64,000 nucleotides of DNA from Chitinispirillum alkaliphilum (GTDB lineage Bacteria; Fibrobacterota; Chitinivibrionia; Chitinivibrionales; Chitinispirillaceae), in NCBI GenBank assembly GCA_001045525.1, contig LDWW01000003.1:124001-188000 (forward strand), read 5' to 3'. Shown piece after piece: positions 8,777-18,836 of this stretch (positions are counted from its first letter, which is position 1; every line of letters starts with the position of its first letter). The notes beneath the pieces were generated by a model. The model searched no databases. It was not told the DNA's origin and saw nothing but the letters and a program-made list of their open reading frames with translations. The position numbers were made by a program, and so were the translations under genes.

Positions 8777-11329
8777 TTGTTGCATTTTAGTGTAGACAAA
8801 AAATTGATCACACCTTTCAGTTCTATAAAAATAGTGGCTCTGTTTTCAGATAAAGAAATTAAAAACTATGCATTTCCTTCGGTGATTGAGAGCGCCAGGA
8901 GTTTCATTTCCGGGGAAAGCTTTGTGACTGTTCATCTGCAGGGCAATGACCTTATTGCCACAGTGGGGAGATATGACCCAAACAGAATTGTCATTAGCCG
9001 ACAGAGTGATGGTTCGCTGCGTCTGAACTGCACCTGTGGATTTAATCTCGGGGGGGCTTGTGAGCATGCTGTGGCCGCAATGCTTGAAGCTAACCAGAAA
9101 TGTGCAATTCAGACATCAATTGACTGGGATAATTTAGGGGGAAATTGCGAACCAGAAGAGAAAAAACCCCGAAAAATTCAACCTAAAGTTACAGAGTTGT
9201 CGGCATTTAAACCAGTAGGCCGTCTCTATTTGACAGAATATGATTCCACACTGCTTGTTGAACTTCGCTTTTCCTATAATGATGGTATGGTTGAATTTAG
9301 CAGAAACGATAAGGATCAGAGCCGTCTGATTCCTCATCAGGATGGTAAATTATACCGGATATATCGCTCGAAGGCAAGGGAGGCGCTTCTCGCCTCAAAC
9401 CTCGAGCAATACGATCTCCAGCGGTATCAGACCGGAACATATACTCCCGATGGAGATCCGAGGAACTGGATTCTGCAGCAGCTCCCTCAGCTTGCTCAGG
9501 AGGGGTTTGAGGTGTTTGGACAGGAAAATCTGCGCACCGTTGATGCACGCAGGTCTGCCCCTTCAATGAGTGTTTCTGTTTCATCTGCAAATCAGGGGGT
9601 ATTTGAGCTTTCCCTGGAAGTGAGTTTTGATGGAGTTGCGGCCTCTCTCATTTCACTGATTCATGCACTGGAGCAGGGGAGCAAATTTGTGCAGCTTACC
9701 GACGGAACTTCCGGCATTCTACCTCAGGAGTGGATCGATAAGCTTTGTGCCTTTTTTTCGGCCTTTGAAAGTAAACCGGATGAGAAGGGGAATTTGCCGG
9801 TAAGAAACACTCATTGTTCTCTGGTCGATATGCTTTTCGATATGGCAGATGAGAAAGAAGCAGATGAAGTGTTTCTTTCCGAAAGAGCTGATCTTAAGGA
9901 GTTTGAATGTGTGGAGAAACACCCTCTCCCGCAGGGTCTGAGATGTTCCCTAAGACCTTATCAGAGAGCTGGTTATGAATGGTTTTATTTTTTGAAAAAA
10001 TACAGGTTCGGCGGATGTCTTGCCGATGATATGGGGCTTGGCAAAACGGTGCAGACTTTGGCCTTGCTGCTCAATGAGAAACTTATCGGTGAAAATCAGC
10101 CATCCCTGATTGTTGTACCAACATCTCTGCTCCATAACTGGTCCAGGGAAGCAGAAAAATTCACACCCGACCTTAATACACTGATCTATCATGGAGCGGG
10201 AAGAAATCGCTACAGATCAGTTATGCATATGGCAGATGCAGTGATTACAACCTACGGCACAGTATTGAACGATATGAAAATACTGGAAAAAATCAGTTTC
10301 CATTATATCATACTCGACGAAGCTCAGACAATAAAAAACCCACTATCGGCCATAAGCAAGGCACTGAGGCAGCTCTTTGCGGAACATAAACTTGCTCTAA
10401 GCGGAACACCGGTTGAAAACAATCTCTCTGAACTCTGGTCGCTTTTTTCGTTCCTTAATCCTGGGATGCTTGGCTCTCTTGGCTCTTTCAAAAACAAATT
10501 TATCCGGCCAATACAAAATGAGCTCAATGAAAATGTTGCTCAGGTTTTAAGAAGAATGATTTTCCCCTTTATTTTAAGAAGGACAAAAGAGCAGGTTGCA
10601 AAAGATCTCCCCCCGAAAAGTGAATTTGTCCTTTATTCCAAAATGCTCCCCGAGCAAAAGAAACTCTATGATATTACAAAAGAGAGCTACAGGGGCAAAA
10701 TACTTAGATCCTTGGAGGTCTCAGGGCTTGAGAAGACCCGTTTTCAGGTGCTTGAGGGGATGCTACGGCTTAGACAGATTTGCTCCCATCCTTCCCTGGC
10801 TGATAAAAGCTTCAATTGTGACTCCGGAAAATACCGCCTTCTTGATGAATGTATTACTGATATAGTATCGGAAGGGCATCGGGTGCTGCTTTTCTCACAG
10901 TTTGTAAAATCTCTTGAGCTGCTGAGAATAAGGTTTGCTCAACTTGGGATAAAAAGTGAAATGCTTACCGGATCTACAACTAACAGACAGGCTGTTGTAG
11001 ATAGATTTCAGAGTGAAAAGGGAGCACCGGTATTTCTTATAAGTCTAAAAGCCGGCGGAACAGGTCTTAACCTGACCAGTGCCGATTATGTGATTCATCT
11101 TGATCCCTGGTGGAATCCCAGTGCTGAAAATCAGGCCTCTGACCGAGCATACAGAATTGGGCAGAAAAAGGCGGTGTTTGTATATAAACTGATAACGCAG
11201 GATTCTATTGAGGAGCATGTACTTGACCTTCAGAACAAGAAAAAAGGTCTTATTGAATCTGTCATTCGAACTGAATCCTCCTTTTATAAACAACTCAGCA
11301 GGGATGATATTTTAGGCTTGTTCTCATAA
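8777..11329 (+). CDS. SWIM zinc-finger SNF2-family helicase
   Basis: DNA-dependent ATPase of the SNF2/RapA class, predicted to remodel protein-DNA complexes. The N terminus holds a SWIM zinc finger (CTC and CEH motifs, about residues 84-97), and a long middle region of unknown fold follows. The C-terminal half contains helicase motif I (DDMGLGKT, about 415), motif II (DEAQ, about 514), and motifs V-VI (AGGTGLNL and RAYRIGQ, about 755-795). The 850-residue length suits this bacterial subfamily. The only in-frame start before the conserved region is TTG at 8777, with no strong ribosome site. It is a single gene, convergent with the AraC gene. The cellular role is unproven; some relatives sit in defence loci, but nothing here supports that. 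Confidence 0.9.
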   Translation: MLHFSVDKKLITPFSSIKIVALFSDKEIKNYAFPSVIESARSFISGESFVTVHLQGNDLIATVGRYDPNRIVISRQSDGSLRLNCTCGFNLGGACEHAVAAMLEANQKCAIQTSIDWDNLGGNCEPEEKKPRKIQPKVTELSAFKPVGRLYLTEYDSTLLVELRFSYNDGMVEFSRNDKDQSRLIPHQDGKLYRIYRSKAREALLASNLEQYDLQRYQTGTYTPDGDPRNWILQQLPQLAQEGFEVFGQENLRTVDARRSAPSMSVSVSSANQGVFELSLEVSFDGVAASLISLIHALEQGSKFVQLTDGTSGILPQEWIDKLCAFFSAFESKPDEKGNLPVRNTHCSLVDMLFDMADEKEADEVFLSERADLKEFECVEKHPLPQGLRCSLRPYQRAGYEWFYFLKKYRFGGCLADDMGLGKTVQTLALLLNEKLIGENQPSLIVVPTSLLHNWSREAEKFTPDLNTLIYHGAGRNRYRSVMHMADAVITTYGTVLNDMKILEKISFHYIILDEAQTIKNPLSAISKALRQLFAEHKLALSGTPVENNLSELWSLFSFLNPGMLGSLGSFKNKFIRPIQNELNENVAQVLRRMIFPFILRRTKEQVAKDLPPKSEFVLYSKMLPEQKKLYDITKESYRGKILRSLEVSGLEKTRFQVLEGMLRLRQICSHPSLADKSFNCDSGKYRLLDECITDIVSEGHRVLLFSQFVKSLELLRIRFAQLGIKSEMLTGSTTNRQAVVDRFQSEKGAPVFLISLKAGGTGLNLTSADYVIHLDPWWNPSAENQASDRAYRIGQKKAVFVYKLITQDSIEEHVLDLQNKKKGLIESVIRTESSFYKQLSRDDILGLFS

Positions 11330-11388
11330 CTTTACCCACCCTGATTAATCAGATAAACTGTAGTATTGACGCCAAGAGCTTGTTGAAA

Positions 11389-12465
11389 CTATTTATTTCG
11401 GAACTGCCGGGGTGTTCCGTTGAATGTTTCTTTAAAGACCCTGTTGAAATGGCTTATGTTGCTGTATCCTACAGCTGATGCAATTTCCTGAATCGATCGG
11501 TCTGTTGTGCGAAGAAGTCTCTGAGCTTCAAAAAGACGAAGTCGATTGAGGTATCGTTTGAAAGAGAGGCCGTATCCCCGTTTTATGAGAGCACCAACTT
11601 TATCTTCATGCATTGCGCAGAAGTTTGCTACCGTCCCAAGGGACAGTGACGGATCCTTATAATGGGTTCCGATATACTCGGTAATTGTTTTGAGATCGTT
11701 GTCAAAACGATTACCCAAATTTATTGGAGTGTAAAGGTCCTGTACTTCTCTTTTGATAAATCCAAAACGAAATATAAAAAGCAGAACAGAAAAAACCACC
11801 AAAGCACTCTGAATTACCCGTATGAATACAGGAACTGGTCGGTAAAACCGGATTTCCCTGATTCTTATTGTATGCTCGCGGTTGATTTTCTCTCCGGGAC
11901 TGGACTCCACTTTCACTCCTTTGACAGAGCCAAGAGGATTGGCTATTATGGATGAGCCATTATCGACATGCTCGTTTATCCACCATGGTGGTGTATGGAA
12001 ATGATCGAGATACATCACATAACGAGTCATGCCTGGTTGGGAACGGAATAAATGTTCCATGTGTCGCCAGCTCTCCGGAGAATCTGGATCAGAAACTCCA
12101 GGCTCATCTGTTAGAAGAACCATTTGCATTGCGTAGGTACTGCAGGCATCAATTGTAATGGAAGCATGAGTGTAGCGTGTGAGGTCTAACGGGGTATCTG
12201 CTCTGTACAGAATGCCGGCAAAATACCATTTATAATGTGGGGTCAATATAAATGAGAACCGCAGCTCTTCTCCCGTTCCCTGAAGAATCGTAACAGTCGA
12301 CTGCCCAGGCTCTTTCATGAAGCTGCTGCTATCTGAAAAAGAAACAGTCCTGCTCAAAAGATGATCAGCATCAAGAACTGCTTTTCTGAGGACAAAGGGA
12401 ACCTCTAAAGCTAAAGAGATAATCGCCAGTAAAATCCCACTGTACAAAAGACCTTTTTTTTTCAC
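11389..12465 (-). CDS. Membrane-anchored AraC-family regulator with extracytoplasmic sensor
   Basis: A one-component transmembrane regulator. A transmembrane helix at residues 5-25 is followed by an exported region of about 190 residues. A second membrane helix (about 217-236) precedes a cytoplasmic AraC-type DNA-binding domain (about 255-358) with both helix-turn-helix units (LGTVANFCAM and IQEIASAVGYS). The outer domain reads like a beta-sandwich of the CBM11/CIA30 sort, which suggests carbohydrate sensing, but this is inference. It is divergent from the large secreted protein gene at 12674 across a 208-base gap, the usual place for a target promoter. Confidence 0.85.
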   Translation of the reverse strand: MKKKGLLYSGILLAIISLALEVPFVLRKAVLDADHLLSRTVSFSDSSSFMKEPGQSTVTILQGTGEELRFSFILTPHYKWYFAGILYRADTPLDLTRYTHASITIDACSTYAMQMVLLTDEPGVSDPDSPESWRHMEHLFRSQPGMTRYVMYLDHFHTPPWWINEHVDNGSSIIANPLGSVKGVKVESSPGEKINREHTIRIREIRFYRPVPVFIRVIQSALVVFSVLLFIFRFGFIKREVQDLYTPINLGNRFDNDLKTITEYIGTHYKDPSLSLGTVANFCAMHEDKVGALIKRGYGLSFKRYLNRLRLFEAQRLLRTTDRSIQEIASAVGYSNISHFNRVFKETFNGTPRQFRNK

Positions 12466-12673
12466 CTATCCTCCCGAACAGATAGAAAATAACTTTTTCC
12501 TTTCTGGAAAACTTTACATATTCCCTGTTTTTTTTGTAAAAACCTCCCATTTTGGCAGAAAATCTATTCATATCACCAATTTCTAAACCAAACACTTTTC
12601 GCGCTGAAATGATTAACAGATAGGGTGTATACTACTCAGTGTATGGTATAAACATCTTTTTAAAGGAGGCTTT

Positions 12674-15088
12674 ATGATTAAATCTGTGGTTTTGGGTGTG
12701 CTGGCTGTACTTGTTTTTTGTGTTGGAGACATACACGGAAACAATCCTTCGCTTAGCATTACCTGGTCTGATAAACCCCAAACATCTGCGTATGAAACCC
12801 GTATTGCTGATTACCCTCTTTCTACGGATAGACACGGGAGGATTATTCACTCAAACCAGGATATAGTATCTCCCTTTGTTTCAACCGATACAGTTCTTTA
12901 CCGGCAGATCTGGTCTGATGATAGTGTCCTGCTTGAACAGGTATCGCTTGGAAAGACGATATCACCCATAAAAAGCCATATAAACCCTGAAGGGGGGATT
13001 ACTCTTGGATTTTGGGAAGAATCTGACGGAAACAGGTATTTTGTGTTTACAAGAATTGCCTGTGACGGAGTGACTACTTACCGCAAAGAGTATTTCGCAG
13101 TGAAAGGCTATAGTGTCACGAATGGTTGGGTATTTGCCCAAACCTCTGAATACTGGTTTGTACTTGATACCACACTTTCTCTTATTGCCAGTCATGACCG
13201 TACAGAAGAGAGTAGAGCTGGAATAGACCCAAACGGAAATATATTTGAGATTTATATAGATAGAGAAACTCAGACCGACACAACCACTGTTCTTTCTGTC
13301 AGGAAAATCTCTCAGACCAATACATTGGTAAAAGACACATCAATAACACTTTCGGGTAGAATCGGCAGCCTGTCAGCCCCATATTACCAGAGCGGCTTTT
13401 GGTTTTTTACTACTCAGGAAAATCTTGGGCATAACGGAAGAAGTGTCTCTGTTCAAAGAAAAAGGTTCTCCTTTAATGTTGCAACCGGTTTATCAAACCT
13501 TGGTCCAACGGTGGGGGATCACTACTATCCCTTCTCTGATTCGCTGCATATAAGAACAAGAACGTGGACAACAAATGTCAGAAGTCCATCACCAAGTACC
13601 AAACACCAGGCACATATCGTGAACGTCTGCGGTGATGTTGTTGATTCATTGAAATCCCTTTCAAATCAGAATATTACAGATGTCACTCCAACGGAAAGTG
13701 GAGTATTCGTTAAGATGTCTAATGGGGAATATGCATCGATCGATCGTTTTTTTTCGGTAACCAGACCGAAATTACCAGAAATGACATATCAGCCTTCACA
13801 AGACATGATAATTTCAACAGCTCAACCGCTATCTGGAGGAGGTTTCATTGCTGCAGGGTACACAACAACAAGAGGCTATGGCTATAGGTTATGGATAATG
13901 AATATTGACTCTACAGGAACTGTTGTTTCCCAGCGTCTGTTTCGAGAAACACTTCCGGTTAGGGTTACAGCTTCAGCCTCAACTTGTGAAGGGATATTTC
14001 TGACCGGATCATATGATAACAATGAGGTTTGGGCCGGATTTGTCACTGTTGATGGAGATCTTGCCTGGAGCAGGCAATATTCTTTAGAGGGCTCGGGCGA
14101 TCATATTCTACCCCATCAGACAAAGGCTCTTATCGTTTCATCTGACACATCAGAAACAAATCTTATACTTATAGATAAAGACGGAGAAATTATAGAATCT
14201 ATCACTTTAAGCGGGAATAATCCCTCAGTACCACAAGTAACGCCTTCCGGATGGGTTCTGACTACCTACGAAAACTCATCAGCTTTTCCCAAAGTACGTC
14301 TTTACCACATCAACCATTCACTTACGATTATCAGGGAAAAGGCATTTGAAAGAGGGCCTGGGGTTTCTGTTTACCCATATACAGATGGATTTAAATTTGT
14401 ATCTGAGATAAAAGGGACATCCGGTGGTGTGTTAAAGACTGAGAAGGTAGCAGTTTATACTCTCGATTCGCTCTTTGAAAATAGGACCATATACAATACA
14501 TTTGAGATAGATGGTGAGGTGAGGTCCTGGTTACCTTACAATGATGGTGCACTTGCTGTAATCCGTTACTCTCAGTATTTTCATCGTTTCGGATGGCAAA
14601 GGATTGACAATCTCTACTATATCAAAGAATCAGGAGAGATGATTTTAATTGACCAGGTGTGCAACAGGAATAGTTCACCGAGCCAGAAAGAACTAATGCT
14701 GATCCCGGTAACTGAAACATCGTTTCTGTATATTGGACGTGATCTTTATGTTTTCCCTGATATCTCTCCAGGATATGCGTACTATTCGGGTTGGAGGTCT
14801 GAACTGGTTCTTTTTCACCTGGAAGAGAAAACAAATCTACGATCCGACCAATTTGTCCTATCGAAACGTCTGGTGCCTGCAGTTTCACTTTCTGGCCGAA
14901 CCTTACATATTAGAAATGCAAGAGAGATAGCAGTCTACACTCTTAGTGGACGGTGCATACACAGAAGTTTTTTGGATCCGGGAACTGACGGGCAGAATAT
15001 CTCACTTGACCATCTTTCAACAGGTAGCTACATAATCAGATTAAAGGGAGTTAAGCGGACAAAAACATCGCGGATCACTCTTTACTGA
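12674..15088 (+). CDS. Large secreted protein with C-terminal sorting-type domain
   Basis: An 804-residue exported protein of unknown function. It begins with a signal peptide (residues 1-22) and is preceded by a strong ribosome site, AGGAGG at 12664-12669, four bases before the ATG. The body consists of repeated beta-rich segments with WxxxxD-type strands, compatible with a propeller-like or repetitive beta fold. The last 75 residues (AVYTLSGRCIHRS, GSYIIRL) match the pattern of type IX-like C-terminal sorting domains, implying outer-membrane export and surface attachment or release. It is divergent from the AraC-type regulator, which is a candidate activator. No catalytic motif is visible. 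Confidence 0.8.
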   Translation: MIKSVVLGVLAVLVFCVGDIHGNNPSLSITWSDKPQTSAYETRIADYPLSTDRHGRIIHSNQDIVSPFVSTDTVLYRQIWSDDSVLLEQVSLGKTISPIKSHINPEGGITLGFWEESDGNRYFVFTRIACDGVTTYRKEYFAVKGYSVTNGWVFAQTSEYWFVLDTTLSLIASHDRTEESRAGIDPNGNIFEIYIDRETQTDTTTVLSVRKISQTNTLVKDTSITLSGRIGSLSAPYYQSGFWFFTTQENLGHNGRSVSVQRKRFSFNVATGLSNLGPTVGDHYYPFSDSLHIRTRTWTTNVRSPSPSTKHQAHIVNVCGDVVDSLKSLSNQNITDVTPTESGVFVKMSNGEYASIDRFFSVTRPKLPEMTYQPSQDMIISTAQPLSGGGFIAAGYTTTRGYGYRLWIMNIDSTGTVVSQRLFRETLPVRVTASASTCEGIFLTGSYDNNEVWAGFVTVDGDLAWSRQYSLEGSGDHILPHQTKALIVSSDTSETNLILIDKDGEIIESITLSGNNPSVPQVTPSGWVLTTYENSSAFPKVRLYHINHSLTIIREKAFERGPGVSVYPYTDGFKFVSEIKGTSGGVLKTEKVAVYTLDSLFENRTIYNTFEIDGEVRSWLPYNDGALAVIRYSQYFHRFGWQRIDNLYYIKESGEMILIDQVCNRNSSPSQKELMLIPVTETSFLYIGRDLYVFPDISPGYAYYSGWRSELVLFHLEEKTNLRSDQFVLSKRLVPAVSLSGRTLHIRNAREIAVYTLSGRCIHRSFLDPGTDGQNISLDHLSTGSYIIRLKGVKRTKTSRITLY

Positions 15089-15813
15089 ACTGGTTATTAC
15101 TCCGCAATTATATATGCATAAGAGAGTGTTTGAGTTTCATTACTTTTTTTTAAGGCTCCAGCGCTAAGAAGCGCTGTTTCAAAAACAATTGGGGCCTTCA
15201 GCCCCACACTGGCTCCAATATTCGCGCTTTCGCCGGGGAAGGGCCAAAACTCGAGGACTCGAACAATTGGCACCGGGAAAGGACCGGCGAGAGCGCTCAT
15301 TCGCAAGTGATTGGGGCGGATTTGTACCCGATAGTTTTTTTTAGGAGCTTACTGCCGTGCGCCCTGTGAAATAGATGGAGAAAATTTTTTTGCAAGTTTA
15401 ATTGCCGGAGTAATAAGATAAATGCCGGATATTCTGTTTAGAGTATCCGGCTTAATATGTCATTACCATCTATTTTTCAATTACCCGTGTAAAAATCTTC
15501 GAATTGCCCGCTTACGTTTTCGGGAGCAGTCGAAGTGTTCTTAAACTGTAAAGATGAAAATGTCTTGGGTGGTTGCCGCAGGGGGCACCGGTTCATTTTA
15601 GGCTGCCTGCAAAATGCGCAGAATGCGGGATTTTTGGGGGAAATTGTAAATCGGAATTGTTCACCACCGACCGTGGGATGCCCGGAAACAATTTGATCAG
15701 TATTAAACCCCCGTCCTCTAAACTTAAACCTTGCGTCAGCAATTAAAATGCACGATTTTGAATAAGTAAGCATCATTTAAAAGATTATGAACAGATAAGC
15801 TGGAGTACAAGAA
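15089..15813. other. 725-base non-coding region with hairpins and a GC-rich patch
   Basis: There is no credible gene. The segment 15151-15345 is GC-richer than its surroundings and packed with short inverted repeats: CAGCGCT/AGCGCTG (15159-15176, 4-base loop) and GGGGC/GCCCC (15191-15205). A second hairpin, GCCGGATA/TATCCGGC, lies at 15424-15451. Short frames across this area on the minus strand look like translated repeat rather than protein. It may be a dispersed intergenic repeat or a structured RNA; I cannot decide from one copy. Confidence 0.4.
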
Positions 15814-17535
15814 GTGTGTGACAAGGTGATTAGCAGTTTTTTCTTTCTCATATTCATGACATCGCGACTCTGTGGAGCAGATTTCTTTTCATATATCCCT
15901 TCCACAGATTTGCAAAGAAACGGAACAATGCGTGTCGAAGCTACCTTTGAAACAGATCCTTCGCTCTGGGCTAACTGGTTTGATGTAGATGAGGTTGCAC
16001 GAAAAAGGCTTGTGCACAGTGGAGAAATGACATCTCAGAACTGGAGCATCGGTATCGGAAAAGGAAGTCAGATATTCTCTTTTCAGGGGGAATTCGGAGA
16101 AGCTATCCCCCCACAGAACCATCCCGGCGCACCATGGATAGATGAGGTTGTTCAGATCGTTGCGGTCAACAGACATCTCAATAACAGACGTGTAACCAGA
16201 ACGATAGAGACGTATTACAAGGATTCTTTGGGAAACGATATGATCAGGGCAACCAGCTGCAGAGACAGCGCGTGGTTTGTTCATCAGGCCGGAGCATACC
16301 AACGGGATACGGTACTGCTTGATAACACTTTTTATTCACCAATTTTAGCGGACTACCAGGACAATAACACCTATGGTACTGTATGCTGGCCTCAACAGGC
16401 ACATGCTCACTCGATCTTTACTTCAGATTTGCTCTATTGGCAAAGGATCAGAGATTGTGGCTCAGGTATAATAGAAATCACCTATGCAATCTATAACTAT
16501 GGCGAAACAATTGTCGATTATCTGAATCTACCGTGGGGAGGCGTAAGAGAAAGCACTTTGCCTGTCCATATTCTTTCTAAACCAGATGGCAGCTGGGAAG
16601 CGAAAGACGGAAGATTTGGTGATGGACTTCTGGAAAATCTCAGCAACACTGGTGGATGGGCACTCTTTGCACAAAACGAGAATCCTGATGCACTGGCCCT
16701 TTCCTATGTTTTTGGAAGGGATAAACATTTGGGGAAAGCGGGCTATGAAGCACAGTGGGCGGCTTCGCGCTGGAGGTACGGAAGGGGAGCTCCGCTTGCG
16801 ATCTATCCGGGAATGGAGAATAGGGATTTTTTTGTAGGGGTTGTTAATCCACGTATTGAGATTAGGAAAGGGGAAATGTTTTATTGGAGGTGGTTTGCGG
16901 TTGTCGGAAAACTGGATAGCGTTATTGCCGAATCCAACATGCTTGCAGATTCAGTTGATTACGGACTCCTTTCTTTTAGAGTGTCAGAGGCGGAAAAAAT
17001 ACCTGTCTATTATGATGGGCAAAGCTATTCGACGAAAGGAGTGGGTACCAGAATCGGAGAGCTTTATGATCGTCCAGTCCACGGAGCTGCTCCGGTATTT
17101 GTGATGGAAAACAAAACGGATAACAGCATAACACTCACACAAAATCCCAATGAGTTTAACGACTCTCTTCTGCTGGGCATCGGGATGGTCTATCGCCCTT
17201 ACCTTTCACGGTATCGCTGTACTGCGCTGCTTGGATTTGGCAGTGAAAAACAGATGAGAGCACTTCAGAATACTACTACTGTTAAAAGTAAAATAAACAA
17301 AGATGTATTTAGTACACCTGAAGTATACAGTCACAAACAGAGAATAGTTTTTAATCCTCCGGATGGCACAAAGAGTATCACTGTTCATAATCTTCGGGGG
17401 CAACTGATAAAAAAATTTACAGAACCATTTGCAACTACATTCTCCTGGAAATACACAGGGACTTCATCTGTGCTGCTTGTCAGGTTAGTATCAGAAAACA
17501 GAACTGTCAGCAGGAGAGTATTTGTTATGAGGTAA
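15814..17535 (+). CDS. Secreted protein of unknown function with C-terminal sorting-type domain
   Basis: A 573-residue exported protein, starting at GTG 15814 with a signal peptide ending at about residue 21 (SRLCGA). The long middle part is beta-rich and aromatic, of the kind found in carbohydrate-active or surface proteins, but I recognise no family. From about residue 500 the chain ends in a domain resembling type IX-like C-terminal sorting signals (ITVHNLRGQLIKKF and VLLVRLVSENRTVSRRVFVMR). It shares this ending with the protein encoded upstream, so both probably use the same outer-membrane export route. A 725-base gap separates the two, so they are probably separate transcripts. Confidence 0.75.
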   Translation: MCDKVISSFFFLIFMTSRLCGADFFSYIPSTDLQRNGTMRVEATFETDPSLWANWFDVDEVARKRLVHSGEMTSQNWSIGIGKGSQIFSFQGEFGEAIPPQNHPGAPWIDEVVQIVAVNRHLNNRRVTRTIETYYKDSLGNDMIRATSCRDSAWFVHQAGAYQRDTVLLDNTFYSPILADYQDNNTYGTVCWPQQAHAHSIFTSDLLYWQRIRDCGSGIIEITYAIYNYGETIVDYLNLPWGGVRESTLPVHILSKPDGSWEAKDGRFGDGLLENLSNTGGWALFAQNENPDALALSYVFGRDKHLGKAGYEAQWAASRWRYGRGAPLAIYPGMENRDFFVGVVNPRIEIRKGEMFYWRWFAVVGKLDSVIAESNMLADSVDYGLLSFRVSEAEKIPVYYDGQSYSTKGVGTRIGELYDRPVHGAAPVFVMENKTDNSITLTQNPNEFNDSLLLGIGMVYRPYLSRYRCTALLGFGSEKQMRALQNTTTVKSKINKDVFSTPEVYSHKQRIVFNPPDGTKSITVHNLRGQLIKKFTEPFATTFSWKYTGTSSVLLVRLVSENRTVSRRVFVMR

Positions 17536-17724
17536 GTAAGACCTATCAGTACTTTGAAACTTAGCTGATATTTGTAAATGGTGAGTGCGGGAGGGTGTCC
17601 GGTTCCTAAAGCGGTTCAAGTCTAAAATTCTGTAGTAAAAAGTACTAAGATAAGCTGCTGAGAGCAACAGAACACTCGTAGATAGGGCTGGTTTTTCTTT
17701 TATTGTGTACAACGAGCAGTTAAA

Positions 17725-18222
17725 TTATTGACCTTTCAGTGCTTCCTCTATAGCCTTAATCACCTTCGGAGCAAGTGGTTCTGTTCGGCTGCCAAAACGG
17801 GTTATTACTGTCCCATCTCTTGATATCAGAAACTTGTTGAAATTCCAGGTGATTCGTCCTGCAACATTCTTGTTTGTCTCTTTGGAGGTAAGAAAGGTAT
17901 ACAAAGGATGCTGTTTTTCACCTCTTTTTACGGATATTTTGGAAAACAGAGGAAATGTTACACCGAAATTTACACGGCAAAACTCAAGAATCTCTTCATT
18001 TGTTCCGGGCTCCTGGTTTTTAAAATCATTAGAGGGAAATCCAAGAATATAAAACCCCTCATCTTTGTATTTTTCATAGAGTTTTTGAAGTCCATCATAC
18101 TGCTTTGTAAAGCCGCATTTACTTGCCACATTAACAATCAGAAGAACTTTTCCTTCATAGGGCCTTAAGGTAGTTTCTTCACCGGTTATTGTGGTAACCG
18201 GAATATCGTATATCGATTGCAT
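17725..18222 (-). CDS. Glutathione peroxidase family (thiol peroxidase)
   Basis: Thioredoxin-fold peroxidase that reduces hydrogen or lipid hydroperoxides. The catalytic tetrad is visible: C36 (ASKCGFT), Q70 (FKNQEPG), W126 and N127 (TWNFNKF). C82 (EFCRVNFG) is the usual resolving cysteine of the thioredoxin-dependent bacterial forms. I place the start at 18222 because GGAG (in CAAAAAGGAG at 18231-18240) stands eight bases upstream and the resulting 165 residues match the family. The frame could extend to 18306 but would add an atypical leader. It has an ordinary cysteine rather than selenocysteine. The gene is monocistronic. Confidence 0.92.
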   Translation of the reverse strand: MQSIYDIPVTTITGEETTLRPYEGKVLLIVNVASKCGFTKQYDGLQKLYEKYKDEGFYILGFPSNDFKNQEPGTNEEILEFCRVNFGVTFPLFSKISVKRGEKQHPLYTFLTSKETNKNVAGRITWNFNKFLISRDGTVITRFGSRTEPLAPKVIKAIEEALKGQ

Positions 18223-18615
18223 ACTCGTTTCTCCTTTTTGATCTGAAATACCTGCTTCGCTTAGTATTAGAGCAAAAATTATTCTTATTACAGGCCTTGG
18301 CCGCATCCGCCCCGGGTGTACCCTGAAAAATCCATAATTGTCTTTTTTTTATTTGGTTGTAGTATAGGCGAAGGTGTTAACCCCCCACATTGGTATTGCC
18401 GAGTATAGGGGCGTGTAGGGGGCACCAAAGATAGTCTTGCCAAACATTGGGAAAAGAAGGAAATCACACTGCTGCTAATTAATCCGAATAAAAAACCTGG
18501 ATGTTCAGGGAGAGCGGAATCGTGATATCGGTGGCTATATAATACTCCTTCCTTTCCCCATATCACAAATGCCAGTGTTTTCCCCCTGAATAACATTCAC
18601 TTTTATATACAGCCG
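18223..18615. other. Intergenic region upstream of glutathione peroxidase
   Basis: Nearly 400 bases contain the peroxidase promoter on the minus strand. I see no gene, only a T-run (18344-18352) and a locally G/C-rich stretch around 18375-18425. Confidence 0.35.
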
Positions 18616-18801
18616 GTGTATAGGAAAAATCTTTCAGAGGGGCTAAGAAAAGAGCATCAGCCCGAGAAAAAACAGAATTGGGACCACAAATTGCGACCTC
18701 TGAAACCGCACCATCAGGATAAACAAAAAGATAGTAGGTTTGAATGGATTGATATCCCGCCAGCCTTGATTATAAGATTAAAAAGATTGGCAGCTGAATA
18801 A
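18616..18801 (+). CDS. Possible small basic protein (uncertain)
   Basis: A 61-codon open frame starting with GTG, very rich in Lys, Arg, His and Gln, ending 35 bases before the lipoprotein gene. It has no evident ribosome site and no recognised motif, so it may be chance. It is listed because it lies in the right orientation to be co-transcribed with the lipoprotein gene. Confidence 0.25.
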   Translation: MYRKNLSEGLRKEHQPEKKQNWDHKLRPLKPHHQDKQKDSRFEWIDIPPALIIRLKRLAAE

Positions 18802-18836
18802 CCCGAGTCACAAAATAGAAAACAGGAGGTGCATAC

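Noticed and set aside
15236-15280. tRNA-like TTCGAGTCC T-loop on the minus strand
   Set aside because: The flanking bases cannot form the five-base T stem and no acceptor, D or anticodon arm is found.
16655-16672. Sigma-54-like GGGCAC...TTGCA inside the secreted-protein gene
   Set aside because: The spacing between the GG and GC elements is wrong and the site is in the middle of a coding region.
18223-18306. N-terminal extension of glutathione peroxidase as a signal peptide
   Set aside because: The internal ATG at 18222 has a good ribosome site and gives the normal family length; the extension is not a convincing leader.
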